Assembly: GCF_023555005.1 (NCBI RefSeq)
Contig: NZ_JAMJPJ010000004.1
Coordinates: 62,001 to 126,000 of the forward strand
Reading direction: 5' to 3'
DNA length: 64,000 nt
Origin: Halomonas llamarensis
GTDB taxonomy: Bacteria; Pseudomonadota; Gammaproteobacteria; Pseudomonadales; Halomonadaceae
In this document: positions 1-9,426 of the stretch, piece after piece
Layout of the letters: the number at the start of each line of letters is the position of its first letter
Position numbering within the stretch: the first letter of the stretch is position 1
Translations under genes and position numbers: made by a program
Notes under the pieces: model-generated
The model's database searches: none
Told to the model about the DNA's origin: nothing
Seen by the model: only the letters and a program-made list of their open reading frames with translations

Positions 1-490
1 CATGATCCGCGTGTGTAAGGAAGAGAGCTTCCACCAGCGCCAGGGCTTTCAGATCCTGCTGACCATGATGCAAGAGGGCACTGACGAGCAGAAAGCCATG
101 GTGCAGGACTCCATCAACCGCTTCTGGTGGCCGTCGCTAATGATGTTCGGGCCCTCCGACGAAAACTCGCCCAACAGTGCTCAGTCGATGGCCTGGAAGA
201 TCAAACGTCACAGCAATGATGAGCTGCGCCAACGCTTCCTTGACCAAACTGTACCGCAGCTAGAGCTGCTGGGCTGCACCGCGCCTGACCCGGATCTCAA
301 ATATAACCAAGAGACCGGCCACTATGAGTTCGGTGAAATCGATTGGCAGGAGTTTTTTGACGTAGTGAAGGGCAACGGCCCCTGCAACCGCGAACGTGTC
401 GAGGCACGCCGTCACGCGATTGATAACGGTGCCTGGGTACGTGAAGCCGCCGTGGCTTATGCCGCCAAGCGGCAACGCCGAGCGGCCTGA
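1..490 (+). CDS. paaA: 1,2-phenylacetyl-CoA epoxidase, catalytic subunit PaaA (C-terminal part)
   Basis: The gene is cut by the left edge; about the last 162 residues are present of a family that is usually about 310-330 residues. PaaA is the di-iron oxygenase subunit of the PaaABCE complex, which epoxidises the ring of phenylacetyl-CoA in the cytoplasm. The visible part begins in the ferritin-like helical core (residues around [15 protein letters not shown], which carry the EExxH-type metal-ligand region) and ends with the basic tail typical of the family. The identity is strongly supported by paaB, paaC, paaD and paaE following on the same strand in the usual order. The methionine at position 2 is internal, not the start. 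A spacer of about 87 bases separates the stop from paaB and contains no clear terminator. Confidence 0.95.
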   Translation, partial: MIRVCKEESFHQRQGFQILLTMMQEGTDEQKAMVQDSINRFWWPSLMMFGPSDENSPNSAQSMAWKIKRHSNDELRQRFLDQTVPQLELLGCTAPDPDLKYNQETGHYEFGEIDWQEFFDVVKGNGPCNRERVEARRHAIDNGAWVREAAVAYAAKRQRRAA

Positions 491-577
491 TTTTTAAAAC
501 CTGATTCTTAAACCTGATTTTTAAAACAATACAGAGCCCCGCAGCACGGGGCTCCTGTGACCACAGAGGCTTTCCTC

Positions 578-859
578 ATGGCTGACTGGCCCTTATTTGA
601 AGTTTTCATACGCAGCAAGCACGGCCTTAACCACAAGCACGTCGGTAGCGTGCACGCCGCTGATCGCCGTATGGCCATTGAAAACGCGCGCGAGCTTTAC
701 ACCCGTCGTAATGAAGGGGTGAGCATCTGGGTGGTTCCGGCCAGCGAAATTACCGCTTCTTCTCCCGACGAGAAAGAGCCGCTGTTTGACCCGTCTAACG
801 ACAAGGTCTACCGCCACGCATCCTTCTACAAACTGCCGAAAGAAGTCGGCCACATGTAA
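578..859 (+). CDS. paaB: 1,2-phenylacetyl-CoA epoxidase subunit PaaB
   Basis: A small subunit (93 residues) of the phenylacetyl-CoA epoxidase complex, thought to help bridge the PaaAC core. The N-terminus MADWPLFEVFIRSK and the late stretch DKVYRHASFYKLP are hallmarks of PaaB. A longer reading from GTG at 557 exists, but the ATG at 578 is preferred because AGAGG at 565-569 sits 8 bases before it and the protein then has the family length. It lies between paaA and paaC, 11 bases before the next start, so it is surely co-transcribed. Confidence 0.95.
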   Translation: MADWPLFEVFIRSKHGLNHKHVGSVHAADRRMAIENARELYTRRNEGVSIWVVPASEITASSPDEKEPLFDPSNDKVYRHASFYKLPKEVGHM

Positions 860-870
860 AGGAGGCTGTC

Positions 871-1680
871 ATGCAAAACATGGCTCAGAAAAATATCGCC
901 CAAACAACACAGACACCGCTGACCGACTGCCTGCTGCGCCTTGGCGACAACGCCTTGGTACTCGGTCAACGTCACGCACAACTGTGCGGCAAGGCCCCGG
1001 CACTGGAAGAAGAGCTAGCCTTAATGAACGTAGGGCTCGACCTCTTCGGGCAGGCACGCAACTGGCTGGGCTATGCCGCTGAACTGATGGCTGCTGAACG
1101 GGCGACTGACAAGGTCGATGCCGACCAGCTGGCCTTCCGCCGTGATGCCCAGGACTTCCGCAACCTGTTGCTCGTTGAGCAGCCTAACGGCGATTTTGCC
1201 GACATCATCGGGCGCCAGTTTCTGTTCGATGCATGGCACGTCCACCTACTTGACGGCCTGGCTCACTCCAGCGACCCGCGCATTGCCGAAGTAGCGGCCA
1301 AGTCGCTTAAGGAAGCAACGTATCACCTGCGCCGCTCCTCTGAATGGGTGATTCGCTTGGGCGATGGCACTGAAGAGAGCCACACCCGCATGCAGCGTGC
1401 CCTAAACAACCTATGGCAATTTACCGGTGAGCTATTGCAGGCCGACGAGATTGATCAGGCTATGTTAGCCGCCGGCATTGCGCCGGATCTGCAAACCGTT
1501 GCCACTCGCTGGAAAGCCACCGTTGAAGAGGTCCTTGAAGAAGCCACGCTGGAGCGGCCTTCCTACGACGCCTGGATGTATACCGGTGGCAAAGTCGGTC
1601 ATCACACCGAGCACCTAGGCTTTCTATTGGCGGAAATGCAATATCTGCCGAGGGCATATCCCGATGCGACCGTCTGGTAA
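871..1680 (+). CDS. paaC: 1,2-phenylacetyl-CoA epoxidase, structural subunit PaaC
   Basis: PaaC is the non-catalytic ferritin-like partner of PaaA; it binds PaaA and shapes the substrate pocket of the epoxidase. The 269-residue product has the family length and recognisable blocks: LRLGDNALVLGQRHAQLCGKAP near residue 23, DLFGQARNWLGYA near 55, the KEATYHLRRSSEWVIRLGDG helix near 150, and the C-terminal HTEHLGFLLAEMQ. A strong ribosome site, AAAGGAGG, lies just upstream of the ATG. The 3' end overlaps paaD by 17 bases, which suggests translational coupling. Confidence 0.96.
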   Translation: MQNMAQKNIAQTTQTPLTDCLLRLGDNALVLGQRHAQLCGKAPALEEELALMNVGLDLFGQARNWLGYAAELMAAERATDKVDADQLAFRRDAQDFRNLLLVEQPNGDFADIIGRQFLFDAWHVHLLDGLAHSSDPRIAEVAAKSLKEATYHLRRSSEWVIRLGDGTEESHTRMQRALNNLWQFTGELLQADEIDQAMLAAGIAPDLQTVATRWKATVEEVLEEATLERPSYDAWMYTGGKVGHHTEHLGFLLAEMQYLPRAYPDATVW

Positions 1681-2248
1681 TCATCCGTCTGCGTCTATCG
1701 ATAACTGGCCTTCCAGCGACTTGATCGGCAGCGACCGCAGCGGGCTGCCGCGAGCGGGTGAACAAGGTGATGTCGACGCCGTGCTGGCGGTTTTACAGCA
1801 CGTGCTGGACCCGGAAGTGCCGGTGGTCAGTGTGGTTGAGCTGGGAATTGTGCGTGATATCGATTGGCTCGATGAGCGGCTGGTGGTCAACGTGACCCCG
1901 ACTTACTCCGGCTGCCCGGCCACCGAAGTTATCGAACAGCACATTCTTGAGGCGCTGGTGGCCGCTGGCTACGCAGACCCACTGATCCAGCGCCGCCTGT
2001 CACCCGCCTGGACGACCGATTGGCTGACCGACGTGGGTCGCGAAAAACTGCGCTCCTACGGCATCGCCCCACCGGTGGGCAGTGCGAGCAAGCGCAGCCT
2101 GACCGGCCAGTCCGACCCGGTAGTGCCCTGCCCCTTATGCGGCAGCGAAGCGACTGAACGCGTCAGCGAATTCGGCTCTACGGCTTGCAAGGCGCTCTAC
2201 CGCTGTCGCGATTGCCTGGAGCCTTTCGATTATTTCAAATGTCTGTAA
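1664..2248 (+). CDS. paaD: PaaD, MIP18/SufT-like maturation factor of phenylacetyl-CoA epoxidase
   Basis: PaaD is required for an active epoxidase and is thought to assist iron or iron-sulfur centre assembly rather than catalysis. The N-terminal half has the DUF59/MIP18 signature (HVLDPEVPVVSVVELGIVRD, about residues 46-65, then TPTYSGCPATEVI). The C-terminal half is a zinc-ribbon-like segment with paired cysteines (CPLCGSEATERV, then CKALYRCRDC and a final C before the stop). The start at 1664 lies inside paaC with GAGGG about 9 bases upstream. The first 40 residues are rich in Ser, Asp and Gly and look disordered, so a later start is possible. Confidence 0.9.
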   Translation: MRPSGNHPSASIDNWPSSDLIGSDRSGLPRAGEQGDVDAVLAVLQHVLDPEVPVVSVVELGIVRDIDWLDERLVVNVTPTYSGCPATEVIEQHILEALVAAGYADPLIQRRLSPAWTTDWLTDVGREKLRSYGIAPPVGSASKRSLTGQSDPVVPCPLCGSEATERVSEFGSTACKALYRCRDCLEPFDYFKCL

Positions 2249-2267
2249 AACGACGAGACCATTTCCC

Positions 2268-3347
2268 ATGAGCCGATTTCACGCCTTGACCGTCAAGGAT
2301 GTTCGCAAGGAAACCCATGATGCCGTTTCCATTGCTTTCGACATTCCCGACGACCTGCTGGACGCCTTTCGCTTTACCCAAGGGCAGTACCTGACACTGC
2401 GCCGCGATATCGAAGGTGAGGATATACGTCGCTCTTACTCAATCTGCACCGGCGTTCACGAACATGAGCTGAGAGTGGCCGTTAAGCTGGTGCCGGGCGG
2501 TAGCTTCTCCACCTTTGCCAACCAGCAATTGCAGCCCGGTGATCGCCTGGAAGTCATGCCGCCACAGGGCAAGTTCTTCGTGCCTCTCGACCCCAGTCGT
2601 GAAGGGCACTACCTGGCGGTGACCGCTGGCAGTGGCGTCACCCCTATCATGTCGATTGTTTCCACCACCCTGGAAAGCGAGCCGAAAAGCCGTTTTACCG
2701 TCATCTATGGCAACCGCTCCACCACGGGCACGCTGTTTCGCGAGCGCCTGCAGGATCTCAAAGACCGCTACCTGGAACGCCTTAACATCATTTACGTGTT
2801 CAGCCGCGAGCAACAGGAAATTGATCTGTATAACGGCCGGATTGATGCCGATAAGTGCAATGCCCTGTTTGACCGCTGGGTAGAGGTACCCAAGCTCGAC
2901 GCCGCGTTCCTCTGTGGCCCACAAGAAATGACCGAGATCGTGCGTGATGTGCTGCCCCAACATGGCTTGCCAAAGGAAAAAGTACACTTTGAGCTGTTCA
3001 CGACAGGGCCGACGGCAGGCGCCAAGCGCCGCCAGGCGACGAAAGCCGAGCAGGTAAAAGCTGAAACATCGCACATCAAAGTGATTATCGACGGCCGCAC
3101 CATTGAATACGACTTGCCCCGCAATACCCAGAGCATCCTGGAAGCGGGTAACGAACACGGGGCAGACCTCCCGTTCTCATGCAAGGCCGGCGTGTGCTCC
3201 ACCTGCAAGTCAAAAGTCATCGAAGGCGAGGTGGAAATGGACGCCAATTTTGCCCTGGAAGATTACGAAATAGACGCTGGCTACGTACTGTCCTGTCAGT
3301 GCTATCCGATCAGCGACAAGGTGGTGCTTGACTATGACGAGGTATAG
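2268..3347 (+). CDS. paaE: Phenylacetyl-CoA epoxidase reductase PaaE
   Basis: PaaE passes electrons from NAD(P)H through FAD and a plant-type 2Fe-2S centre to the PaaA di-iron site. The order of domains is visible: an FAD-binding barrel with RRSYSICTG near residue 50, an NAD-binding fold with GSGVTPIMSIVS near 125 and FLCGPQEMTEIV near 215, and a C-terminal ferredoxin domain from about 270 with CKAGVCSTCKSKV and a distant fourth cysteine in LSCQCYP. Length (359 residues) matches the family. It starts 19 bases after paaD with only a weak ribosome site, consistent with its place inside the operon. Confidence 0.95.
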   Translation: MSRFHALTVKDVRKETHDAVSIAFDIPDDLLDAFRFTQGQYLTLRRDIEGEDIRRSYSICTGVHEHELRVAVKLVPGGSFSTFANQQLQPGDRLEVMPPQGKFFVPLDPSREGHYLAVTAGSGVTPIMSIVSTTLESEPKSRFTVIYGNRSTTGTLFRERLQDLKDRYLERLNIIYVFSREQQEIDLYNGRIDADKCNALFDRWVEVPKLDAAFLCGPQEMTEIVRDVLPQHGLPKEKVHFELFTTGPTAGAKRRQATKAEQVKAETSHIKVIIDGRTIEYDLPRNTQSILEAGNEHGADLPFSCKAGVCSTCKSKVIEGEVEMDANFALEDYEIDAGYVLSCQCYPISDKVVLDYDEV

Positions 3348-3416
3348 ACCCTAGCCCACCTACTTCAAAGTCGGCGACCCCGTCGGCTTAGTCTATGTTT
3401 TGCGGGAGAACACTTA

Positions 3417-5459
3417 ATGCCAGTTTTACAGAGTTACATCGCCGGCCAGTGGTTTGGAAAAACCGAGTCCAAAGCACTGATCAGCGCCATCAATGGCGAG
3501 ACCGTTGCACATACTCACCAAGAAAGCATCAACTTCGCCGAAGCAGTGGCGTTTGCCCGTAACACCGGCGTGAAAAACCTATTGGCGCTGGATTTCCAGC
3601 AGCGGGCCGCCATTCTTAAAGCGCTGGCCGGTTATATCCAAGAGCGCAAGCGTGAGCTCTATGCTATCTCTCATCACACCGGCTGCACCAAGGCCGACTC
3701 CTGGATCGACATTGACGGTGGCTTTGGCACCCTGTTTACCTACGCTTCTACGGGGCGCAAGGAACTGCCCTCCGGTAACGTGGCCCACGAAGGCCCGGTG
3801 ACTCAATTAGGTAAAGATAACCACTTCAACGGCAGCCACATTCTGGTACCTCGCCGCGGTGTTTCTGTTCATATTAATGCGTTCAACTTCCCCATCTGGG
3901 GCATGCTGGAGAAGTTCGCCCCCGCCTTTCTGGCAGGCATGCCGTGTATCTTCAAACCGGCCACGGCGACAAGCTATCTGACCGAAGCTGCCATGCGCGT
4001 CATCAACGACTCGGGGCTATTGCCGGAAGGCGCCTTGCAACTGGTGATTGGCGGCGCCGGTGACTTACTCGACCAATTGGAAGAGCAGGACGTTGTCACC
4101 TTCACTGGTTCCGCAACCACGGCCTTGATGCTGAAAAGCCACCCAAACATCATGGCCAAGAGCATCCCGTTCAACGCCGAGGCAGACTCACTCAACAGCG
4201 CCATCATGGCCCCGGATGTTAGCCCGGAAGACGAAGAGTTCGAGATCTTTGCCAAAGAAGTCGTCAAAGAGATGACCGCCAAGGCAGGTCAGAAATGTAC
4301 CGCCATCCGGCGGGTGTTAGTGCCCGCCGAGCACCTGGATGCATTAGCGAACATGATCAAAGAGCGCCTTTCAAGCATCGTCGCCGGCGACCCTCATGAA
4401 GAAGGCGTGCGCATGGGCGCCCTCTCGTCGCGTGATCAGCTCCACGACGTGAACGACGCCATCGAACGCCTATTGGAAACCAGTGAGTGTGTGTTCGGCA
4501 AAGACGGCAGCTTTAAACCTGTCGGCCAGGGAGTGGAACACGGTGCCTTTATCGCTCCCCACTTGCTGATCAACCGCAACCCGTTGAACGACGGCGGCGC
4601 TCACGACATTGAAGCCTTTGGCCCTGTCGCGACGCTAATGCCCTACCGCGGCATCAATGAAGCGTTGGCCATCGCTGCCAAAGGCAAGGGTAGCCTGGTC
4701 ACCACACTGACCACCAAAGACCCTGCCATTGCTGCCGAGATGATCCCCGTCCTGGCCGCCCATCACGGCCGCCTGCACATTCTGGATGCCCAAGCCTCAA
4801 AAGAATCCACTGGCCACGGCTCGCCGTTACCGATGCTCAAACATGGCGGGCCTGGCCGTGCAGGCGGTGGCGAAGAGCTGGGTGGCATTCGTGCGGTTCA
4901 CCACTATTTACAGCGCACCGCTATTCAAGGGTCGCCCACCATGGTTGCGGCAGTGACAAGGCAATATGTGCGTGGCGCGAAGGTGATCGAGACTGACGTC
5001 CACCCGTTCCGCCGCCACTTTGACGACCTACAGGTGGGTGAATCATTGTTAACCCACCGCCGTACCGTCACCGAAGCTGACATCGTCAATTTTGGCTGCC
5101 TTTCCGGCGACCACTTCTATATGCATTTCGACGACATTGCCGCCAAAGAGACTCAATTCGGCCAGCGTATCGCTCATGGCTATTTCGTACTGTCGGCGGC
5201 GGCTGGTCTGTTCGTTTATCCAGGCGAAGGACCCGTACTGGCTAACTACGGCCTGGATACCCTGCGCTTTATTACGCCCGTGTTGGTCGGCGACACCATC
5301 CGCGCCCGCCTCACCTGCAAGCGCAAGATTGATCAGGGCCGGGCATCGCCCGATGGTCACCCGCAGGGTGTGGTGATGTGGTATGTGGCGGTGACCAATC
5401 AACATGATGAGCTGGTCGCCAGTTACGATATCCTAACGCTGGTCGCGAAGCGACAGTAA
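3417..5459 (+). CDS. paaZ: Bifunctional oxepin-CoA hydrolase / 3-oxo-5,6-dehydrosuberyl-CoA semialdehyde dehydrogenase PaaZ
   Basis: PaaZ opens the oxepin-CoA ring made after epoxidation and oxidises the resulting aldehyde. Residues 1 to about 520 form an aldehyde dehydrogenase with Glu255 (in NAEADSLN) and the catalytic Cys294 (in GQKCTAIRR), close to E. coli numbering. Residues about 540-680 form a MaoC-type hydratase with Asp565 and His570 in SGDHFYMH and a following GQRIAHGYF block. Both active sites look intact at 680 residues. A GGGAGA ribosome site precedes the ATG. Genes for the lower steps (paaF, G, H, J, K) are not in the window, so they lie to the left or elsewhere. Confidence 0.96.
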   Translation: MPVLQSYIAGQWFGKTESKALISAINGETVAHTHQESINFAEAVAFARNTGVKNLLALDFQQRAAILKALAGYIQERKRELYAISHHTGCTKADSWIDIDGGFGTLFTYASTGRKELPSGNVAHEGPVTQLGKDNHFNGSHILVPRRGVSVHINAFNFPIWGMLEKFAPAFLAGMPCIFKPATATSYLTEAAMRVINDSGLLPEGALQLVIGGAGDLLDQLEEQDVVTFTGSATTALMLKSHPNIMAKSIPFNAEADSLNSAIMAPDVSPEDEEFEIFAKEVVKEMTAKAGQKCTAIRRVLVPAEHLDALANMIKERLSSIVAGDPHEEGVRMGALSSRDQLHDVNDAIERLLETSECVFGKDGSFKPVGQGVEHGAFIAPHLLINRNPLNDGGAHDIEAFGPVATLMPYRGINEALAIAAKGKGSLVTTLTTKDPAIAAEMIPVLAAHHGRLHILDAQASKESTGHGSPLPMLKHGGPGRAGGGEELGGIRAVHHYLQRTAIQGSPTMVAAVTRQYVRGAKVIETDVHPFRRHFDDLQVGESLLTHRRTVTEADIVNFGCLSGDHFYMHFDDIAAKETQFGQRIAHGYFVLSAAAGLFVYPGEGPVLANYGLDTLRFITPVLVGDTIRARLTCKRKIDQGRASPDGHPQGVVMWYVAVTNQHDELVASYDILTLVAKRQ

Positions 5460-5504
5460 CGGTTCAGCCGATAAAGCCAGACAAAAAAGCAAGGCAAAAA
5501 GCAC

Positions 5505-5543
5505 AACGGGTGACAGAGCATACGCTCTGTCACCCGTTTGTTT
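5505..5543. terminator. Bidirectional terminator between paaZ and dctM
   Basis: A perfect 15-bp stem (AACGGGTGACAGAGC, 5505-5519, and its complement, 5524-5538) with a 4-base loop is followed by TGTTT on the plus strand, with an A-rich stretch before it. It sits between the converging ends of paaZ and dctM and can serve both. Confidence 0.85.
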
Positions 5544-5598
5544 CGCCAGCAGGTTATTTAATAAAACCGTGCTAATAAAACCGCACTAATAACGCCGT

Positions 5599-6894
5599 TT
5601 AATACAGCAACTCCGGCAGGAAAAGCACAATAGCGGGGAAGAGAAGCACGAGCAATGCACGTAACGTACCCGCGACCCAGAAAGGTGTCACGCCTCGGAA
5701 GATTGTTCCGGTACTCACGTCTGGCAGTACCGCCCGCAGTACGAACACGTTCATCCCCACCGGCGGTGTGATTAAACTGATCTCAATCACGATCACCACC
5801 AGAATACCGAACCACACCAAGTCGTAACCCAGCCCTGCGACAACCGGGAAAAATACCGGCACGGTGAGCAGCAGCATCGACATGCTTTCAAACACACAGC
5901 CCAGCACCACGTAGATCGCGATAATCACCAGGATCACCACGAAGGGTGCTACATTGAGATTATTGACCAACGCCAACAAATCGTTTGGCAATCCTGCCCG
6001 GTTGATAAAGTTGGCAAAGATCAGGGCCGTCAGCACCACGGCAAACAGCATCGCGGTGGTGCGCACCGTGTCCATCAGGACGTTCATCAGCACCCGGGGC
6101 GTCAAGGCACGCTTGAGCAGGGCGATAACGAAGGCGCCCATGGCGCCGATACCGGCGGCTTCGGTGGGTGTAAACACACCAAGATAAATTCCGCCAATCA
6201 CCAGAACGAACAGCGCCAGGGTGCTACCGACGTTCTTGAGCGCCGATATCCGCTCGCCCCAGGGCACTTTCTCGGCAGCGGGGCCAGCGCTCGGATCGCG
6301 CCACAGCACCCATTTCACCGCACCGAGGTACATCACGATCCCCAGCATGCCGGGAATGAAGCCGGCCGCGAACAGTTCGCGGATACTGGTCTCGGTGATG
6401 ATGCCGTAGATCACCAGCATGACGCTGGGCGGTATCAAAATCCCCAAGGTGCCACCTGCAGCAATAGAAGCGGCAGCAAGCGAATCCTTGTAGCCATATT
6501 TGCGCATTTGCGGCATAGCGACTCGGCCCATGGTGGCACACGTTGCCAAGCTTGAACCGCAAATAGCACTAAAACCGCCACAGGCAACAATCGTCGCCAT
6601 CGCCTGGCCGCCCTTGCGGTGGCCGAGAAAGCCGTTAGAGGCTCGGAACAGCGCATCCGAGAGCCCCGCATGCGAGACCAAGTTGCCCATCAGGATGAAC
6701 AGCGGAATCACCGACAGGCCGTAGCTCATGGCGGTATCCACCACCCGACGCGCCGCCATGGCTTCGGCTGCGTTCCAGTTGCCGGTCAGGTAGTAAAACC
6801 CCGCGAACCCCACGATGCCCATGGCGAAGGCCAACGGAACTCTCAGAAACACCAGAACCAATAGGGCGGCAAACCCGTAGAGTGCTTCAATCAT
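5599..6894 (-). CDS. dctM: TRAP transporter large permease DctM
   Basis: The 431-residue, very hydrophobic protein is the 12-helix membrane subunit that moves the substrate with sodium in tripartite ATP-independent transporters. Family marks include an N-terminal LVFLRVPLAFAMGIVGF segment, the FILMGNLVSHAGLSDALF region near residue 68, ICGSSLATCATMGRVAMPQM near 110, GGTLGILIPPSVMLVIYG near 148, and the C-terminal ITPPVGMNVFVLRAV. A GGGAGG ribosome site precedes the ATG, which lies 8 bases inside the end of dctQ. The substrate cannot be read from sequence; the position between paa and hmg clusters makes an aromatic acid a reasonable inference. Confidence 0.93.
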   Translation of the reverse strand: MIEALYGFAALLVLVFLRVPLAFAMGIVGFAGFYYLTGNWNAAEAMAARRVVDTAMSYGLSVIPLFILMGNLVSHAGLSDALFRASNGFLGHRKGGQAMATIVACGGFSAICGSSLATCATMGRVAMPQMRKYGYKDSLAAASIAAGGTLGILIPPSVMLVIYGIITETSIRELFAAGFIPGMLGIVMYLGAVKWVLWRDPSAGPAAEKVPWGERISALKNVGSTLALFVLVIGGIYLGVFTPTEAAGIGAMGAFVIALLKRALTPRVLMNVLMDTVRTTAMLFAVVLTALIFANFINRAGLPNDLLALVNNLNVAPFVVILVIIAIYVVLGCVFESMSMLLLTVPVFFPVVAGLGYDLVWFGILVVIVIEISLITPPVGMNVFVLRAVLPDVSTGTIFRGVTPFWVAGTLRALLVLLFPAIVLFLPELLY

Positions 6895-7459
6895 GCGTGC
6901 CTCCCTGAGATTTGGCGGTGTTGGGTGTGGCGGCTAAGCTTACCGGCCCACCCCTTTCGACGACGCCCATCCCCTCGAGCAGGTAGCCCAGCGCTCGCCC
7001 CAGCGTTAGCAGCGCAGAAAGAAATAGCATGAGGGAAATCAGGTAAATCAGGTAGCCGTTGGGAATGCGCAGAAACTCGGTCACATCGCCCCAGGCAAAA
7101 GCGCGCTCGCCCAAAGACCAAACGCGACCCGCGATCACCCACAGCGCCAGAGCGACTATCAGGTTGACGATCAGCTGGCGCAACCAGATAAAGCGCGCCG
7201 GAAATACCGCGTCCAGCAGGTCGACACTGATGTGCTCCTCCCGCCAGCAAGCCACCGGCAACGACAGAAACACTACTGCCGCCAGCATCTGCTGGGTGAG
7301 TTCGACGGTGCCAAGAATAGGAGCATTAAAGAAATAACGGCCGACGACATCGGCGGTGGTCAGCAGCATCAAGGCAAAGAGGGTGGCGCCCGCCACACCC
7401 TCCAGCCCCAATTGCATGACCTTACCGACGCTCGACCCGCGACGCGTCAAGGTCTGCAT
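6887..7459 (-). CDS. dctQ: TRAP transporter small permease DctQ
   Basis: A 190-residue membrane protein with four predicted helices (around residues 15-40, 47-67, 85-107 and 130-152), as usual for DctQ, which joins DctM in the inner membrane. The ADVVGRYFFNAPI motif near residue 36 is typical of this family. A GGAGGG ribosome site sits 5 bases before the ATG, 27 bases after the dctP stop, and the gene overlaps dctM by 8 bases, so the P-Q-M order forms one operon. Confidence 0.9.
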   Translation of the reverse strand: MQTLTRRGSSVGKVMQLGLEGVAGATLFALMLLTTADVVGRYFFNAPILGTVELTQQMLAAVVFLSLPVACWREEHISVDLLDAVFPARFIWLRQLIVNLIVALALWVIAGRVWSLGERAFAWGDVTEFLRIPNGYLIYLISLMLFLSALLTLGRALGYLLEGMGVVERGGPVSLAATPNTAKSQGGTHD

Positions 7460-7486
7460 TATCGCCCTCCAGGTGGCGAAGGATAA

Positions 7487-8536
7487 TTACGACTGCGGCA
7501 CCAGGGGTGCAACGCTGTCTTGTTCGGCAGCTTCTTTGAGCTGTTGGTGAAAGTATTCCAGGGCAGCATCGGCATCCACACCGCGATCATTGACCTTTTC
7601 AGACCACGTTTCTATCAAGTCATTACTGATACCATGCAGGGTTTTGAGGTCTTCATCACCCAGGGAAGTAAAGGTGTGGCCCATTTCTTCGGCAAACTCG
7701 ACACCACGCTCATCAGAAACATCCATCATGTAACCGAACAGACGTGACAAACGCTCACCCGAGACTTCCTGAACGGCTTCGCGGTCTTCCTCGGACATCT
7801 GGTCCCAAATCATTGGATTGACCACGATGGTGAAGCTACCGCGATAGAAGCCGCCATCGACCATCAGCGTATGGGGAAAGACTTCCGCCACACGGAAGCT
7901 ACGTAGACCTTCTGGCACCAGCATGGCCCCGTCGATGACCCCTTGAGAACCGGCTTCGTAGACACCGGTTGGAGGCAAGGCTACACCGGTCAGGCCGAGC
8001 GCGTTGGAGAGATCTCCCATCACACCGCCACCGACGCGAATACGCTCGCCCTCAAGATCGTCAAGCGTCTCGTACAGGTCGCTACTGAAGATCCAACCCG
8101 GCCCATGGACACCGGCAGCCACGACATCCACACCCCGGTGTTCACCGGCTTGCGCCAGGTATTCCTGGTGAGTGTGCCAATAGGCAGCAGAGGCATTCTC
8201 CGAGGAAAAGGCTTCGAAAGTCGGGAACTCCGGCAGCTGGGTCGCCAGGAAACGCCCTGCGTTGTAGCCGTGAAATACCCAGGTCGCATCGGCGATACCA
8301 TCGGCCACCATTTCCATTTGCGAGTCCGGCGGGCCTAAATCATGAATGACCTCGACGGTTACCCGGCCATCGGTGGCTTCTTCGATCCAGCCCTTCCAGG
8401 TCGGCCAAACCATGGTGTTAATCCCGTGATTGGGACCCGCCCAAGTGCTTACCGTAATGGTGGTCTGGGCCAAGGCGGATGTGCTCAGCGTCGCAGCGGC
8501 GATAGCACCGATCATCAGGTTTGTTGTTTTATTCAT
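7487..8536 (-). CDS. dctP: TRAP transporter periplasmic substrate-binding protein DctP (first copy)
   Basis: The 349-residue protein begins with a clear signal peptide ending near ALAQ (about residue 24) and continues with a DctP fold: TITVSTWAGPNHGIN, VEVIHDLGPPDSQMEMV near residue 62, and GERIRVGGGVMGDLSNALGLTGVALPPTGVYEAGSQGVIDGAM around 165-205. The arginine in RIRVGG is the residue that usually clamps a substrate carboxylate in this family. AGAGGA lies 7 bases before the ATG. A second, very similar copy is at 9741-10796. The mature protein is rich in Asp and Glu, as expected in a halophile or marine species. Confidence 0.92.
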   Translation of the reverse strand: MNKTTNLMIGAIAAATLSTSALAQTTITVSTWAGPNHGINTMVWPTWKGWIEEATDGRVTVEVIHDLGPPDSQMEMVADGIADATWVFHGYNAGRFLATQLPEFPTFEAFSSENASAAYWHTHQEYLAQAGEHRGVDVVAAGVHGPGWIFSSDLYETLDDLEGERIRVGGGVMGDLSNALGLTGVALPPTGVYEAGSQGVIDGAMLVPEGLRSFRVAEVFPHTLMVDGGFYRGSFTIVVNPMIWDQMSEEDREAVQEVSGERLSRLFGYMMDVSDERGVEFAEEMGHTFTSLGDEDLKTLHGISNDLIETWSEKVNDRGVDADAALEYFHQQLKEAAEQDSVAPLVPQS

Positions 8537-8891
8537 TTTTCTTTCCTCTGGTCATCACGAATTGGGAGCACAAAACGTGATACTTTATTTTTATAAAATA
8601 TAATATATATGAATCGCTTCACCTATAACAATGCCTGCAGACACGCGATTTATGCAACGATCCATCGACTAATAGATGCTAATACTTAAGTAGCATTAAA
8701 ATTAATTCACTTTAATTACAGGTAGTTATTTTAAAAAACTACCTCTTATAGCGTATATCAACGCCTGTTGGCAGATAATTTATAGTCCTCTTTTTCGTTA
8801 CATAAAACATATTTTTTTCGACACGAATGACACGCCACTGAAAAAGCAGCCAACATCCACCGTCTTGGTTTGATTACCCTGTATTTAACCT
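8537..8891. promoter_or_regulatory. AT-rich intergenic region with two inverted repeats upstream of dctP
   Basis: This 355-base gap is much more AT-rich than its neighbours and holds no convincing gene. It contains two dyads: ATGCTA/TAGCAT with a 9-base centre that is itself nearly palindromic (about 8667-8687), and AGGTAGTT (8720-8727) facing AACTACCT (8737-8744). It lies downstream of the MarR gene and upstream of dctP, both on the minus strand, so the second dyad could be a hairpin ending the marR message or an operator for the TRAP operon; there is no T-tract to favour the first. Confidence 0.5.
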
Positions 8892-9407
8892 TTAGCCAAG
8901 CCTATCCAACTGACGCTCCAGCTTGCCCATGGTGTGGAGCAGGTCGCGATATTCACTTACCGACAATGTCTCAACTAACTGCGCCTCCCACGCTTGAGCT
9001 TCGGGCACTAGCTTATTGAGCAGCGCTTGCCCGGCGTCGGTTAGCTGTAAGTCATGTTGTCGCTGGTCCTGCTGTGATGGCGTGCGGATTATCAGTCCAC
9101 GATCTTCTAGCGACTGAATAGCGCGAGACACCCGCGCCTTATCCATATTGGTGTAGGCACAAACCTTCTTTGCGGTTAAGTCATCACAGTGGCTAAGCCA
9201 GGCAAGCACACGCCACTGGGCGATGTTGAGTGCATAAGACTCGGCATAAAGCGTCTCTAACGCCTGACTGATTCGGTCAGCTAAGTTATTGAGCCGATAA
9301 GGAAGGAATTGATTAAGATCCAATTCAGCCCTAGTACGCATTTCCCCAGAAGAAGAGGCGTGCTGTCCCCCTTCTTCATCATCCGAAGGCTTGTGGTTAG
9401 CGTCCAT
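8892..9407 (-). CDS. MarR-family transcriptional regulator
   Basis: A 171-residue cytoplasmic DNA-binding protein. A winged helix-turn-helix is visible from about residue 58 to 125: LNIAQWRVLAWLSHCDDLTAKKV, then NMDKARVSRAIQSLEDRGLI (recognition helix) and RTPSQQDQRQHDLQLTDAG (wing). The first 28 residues are acidic and polar, probably disordered, so the true start may be later. It lies between the two TRAP copies on the same strand, which suggests that it controls them or the nearby aromatic genes; MarR proteins in such settings often respond to aromatic acids. The target and ligand are inference. Confidence 0.88.
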   Translation of the reverse strand: MDANHKPSDDEEGGQHASSSGEMRTRAELDLNQFLPYRLNNLADRISQALETLYAESYALNIAQWRVLAWLSHCDDLTAKKVCAYTNMDKARVSRAIQSLEDRGLIIRTPSQQDQRQHDLQLTDAGQALLNKLVPEAQAWEAQLVETLSVSEYRDLLHTMGKLERQLDRLG

Positions 9408-9426
9408 TAAGTCATTTCCCCATCGG

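Noticed and set aside
2439-3158. 239-codon minus-strand frame inside paaE
   Set aside because: It is antisense to a clearly real gene with complete motifs and has no family match that I recognise.
8720-8744. Rho-independent terminator for marR
   Set aside because: The stem is good but AT-rich and lacks a T-tract on the minus strand, so I list it only as a dyad.
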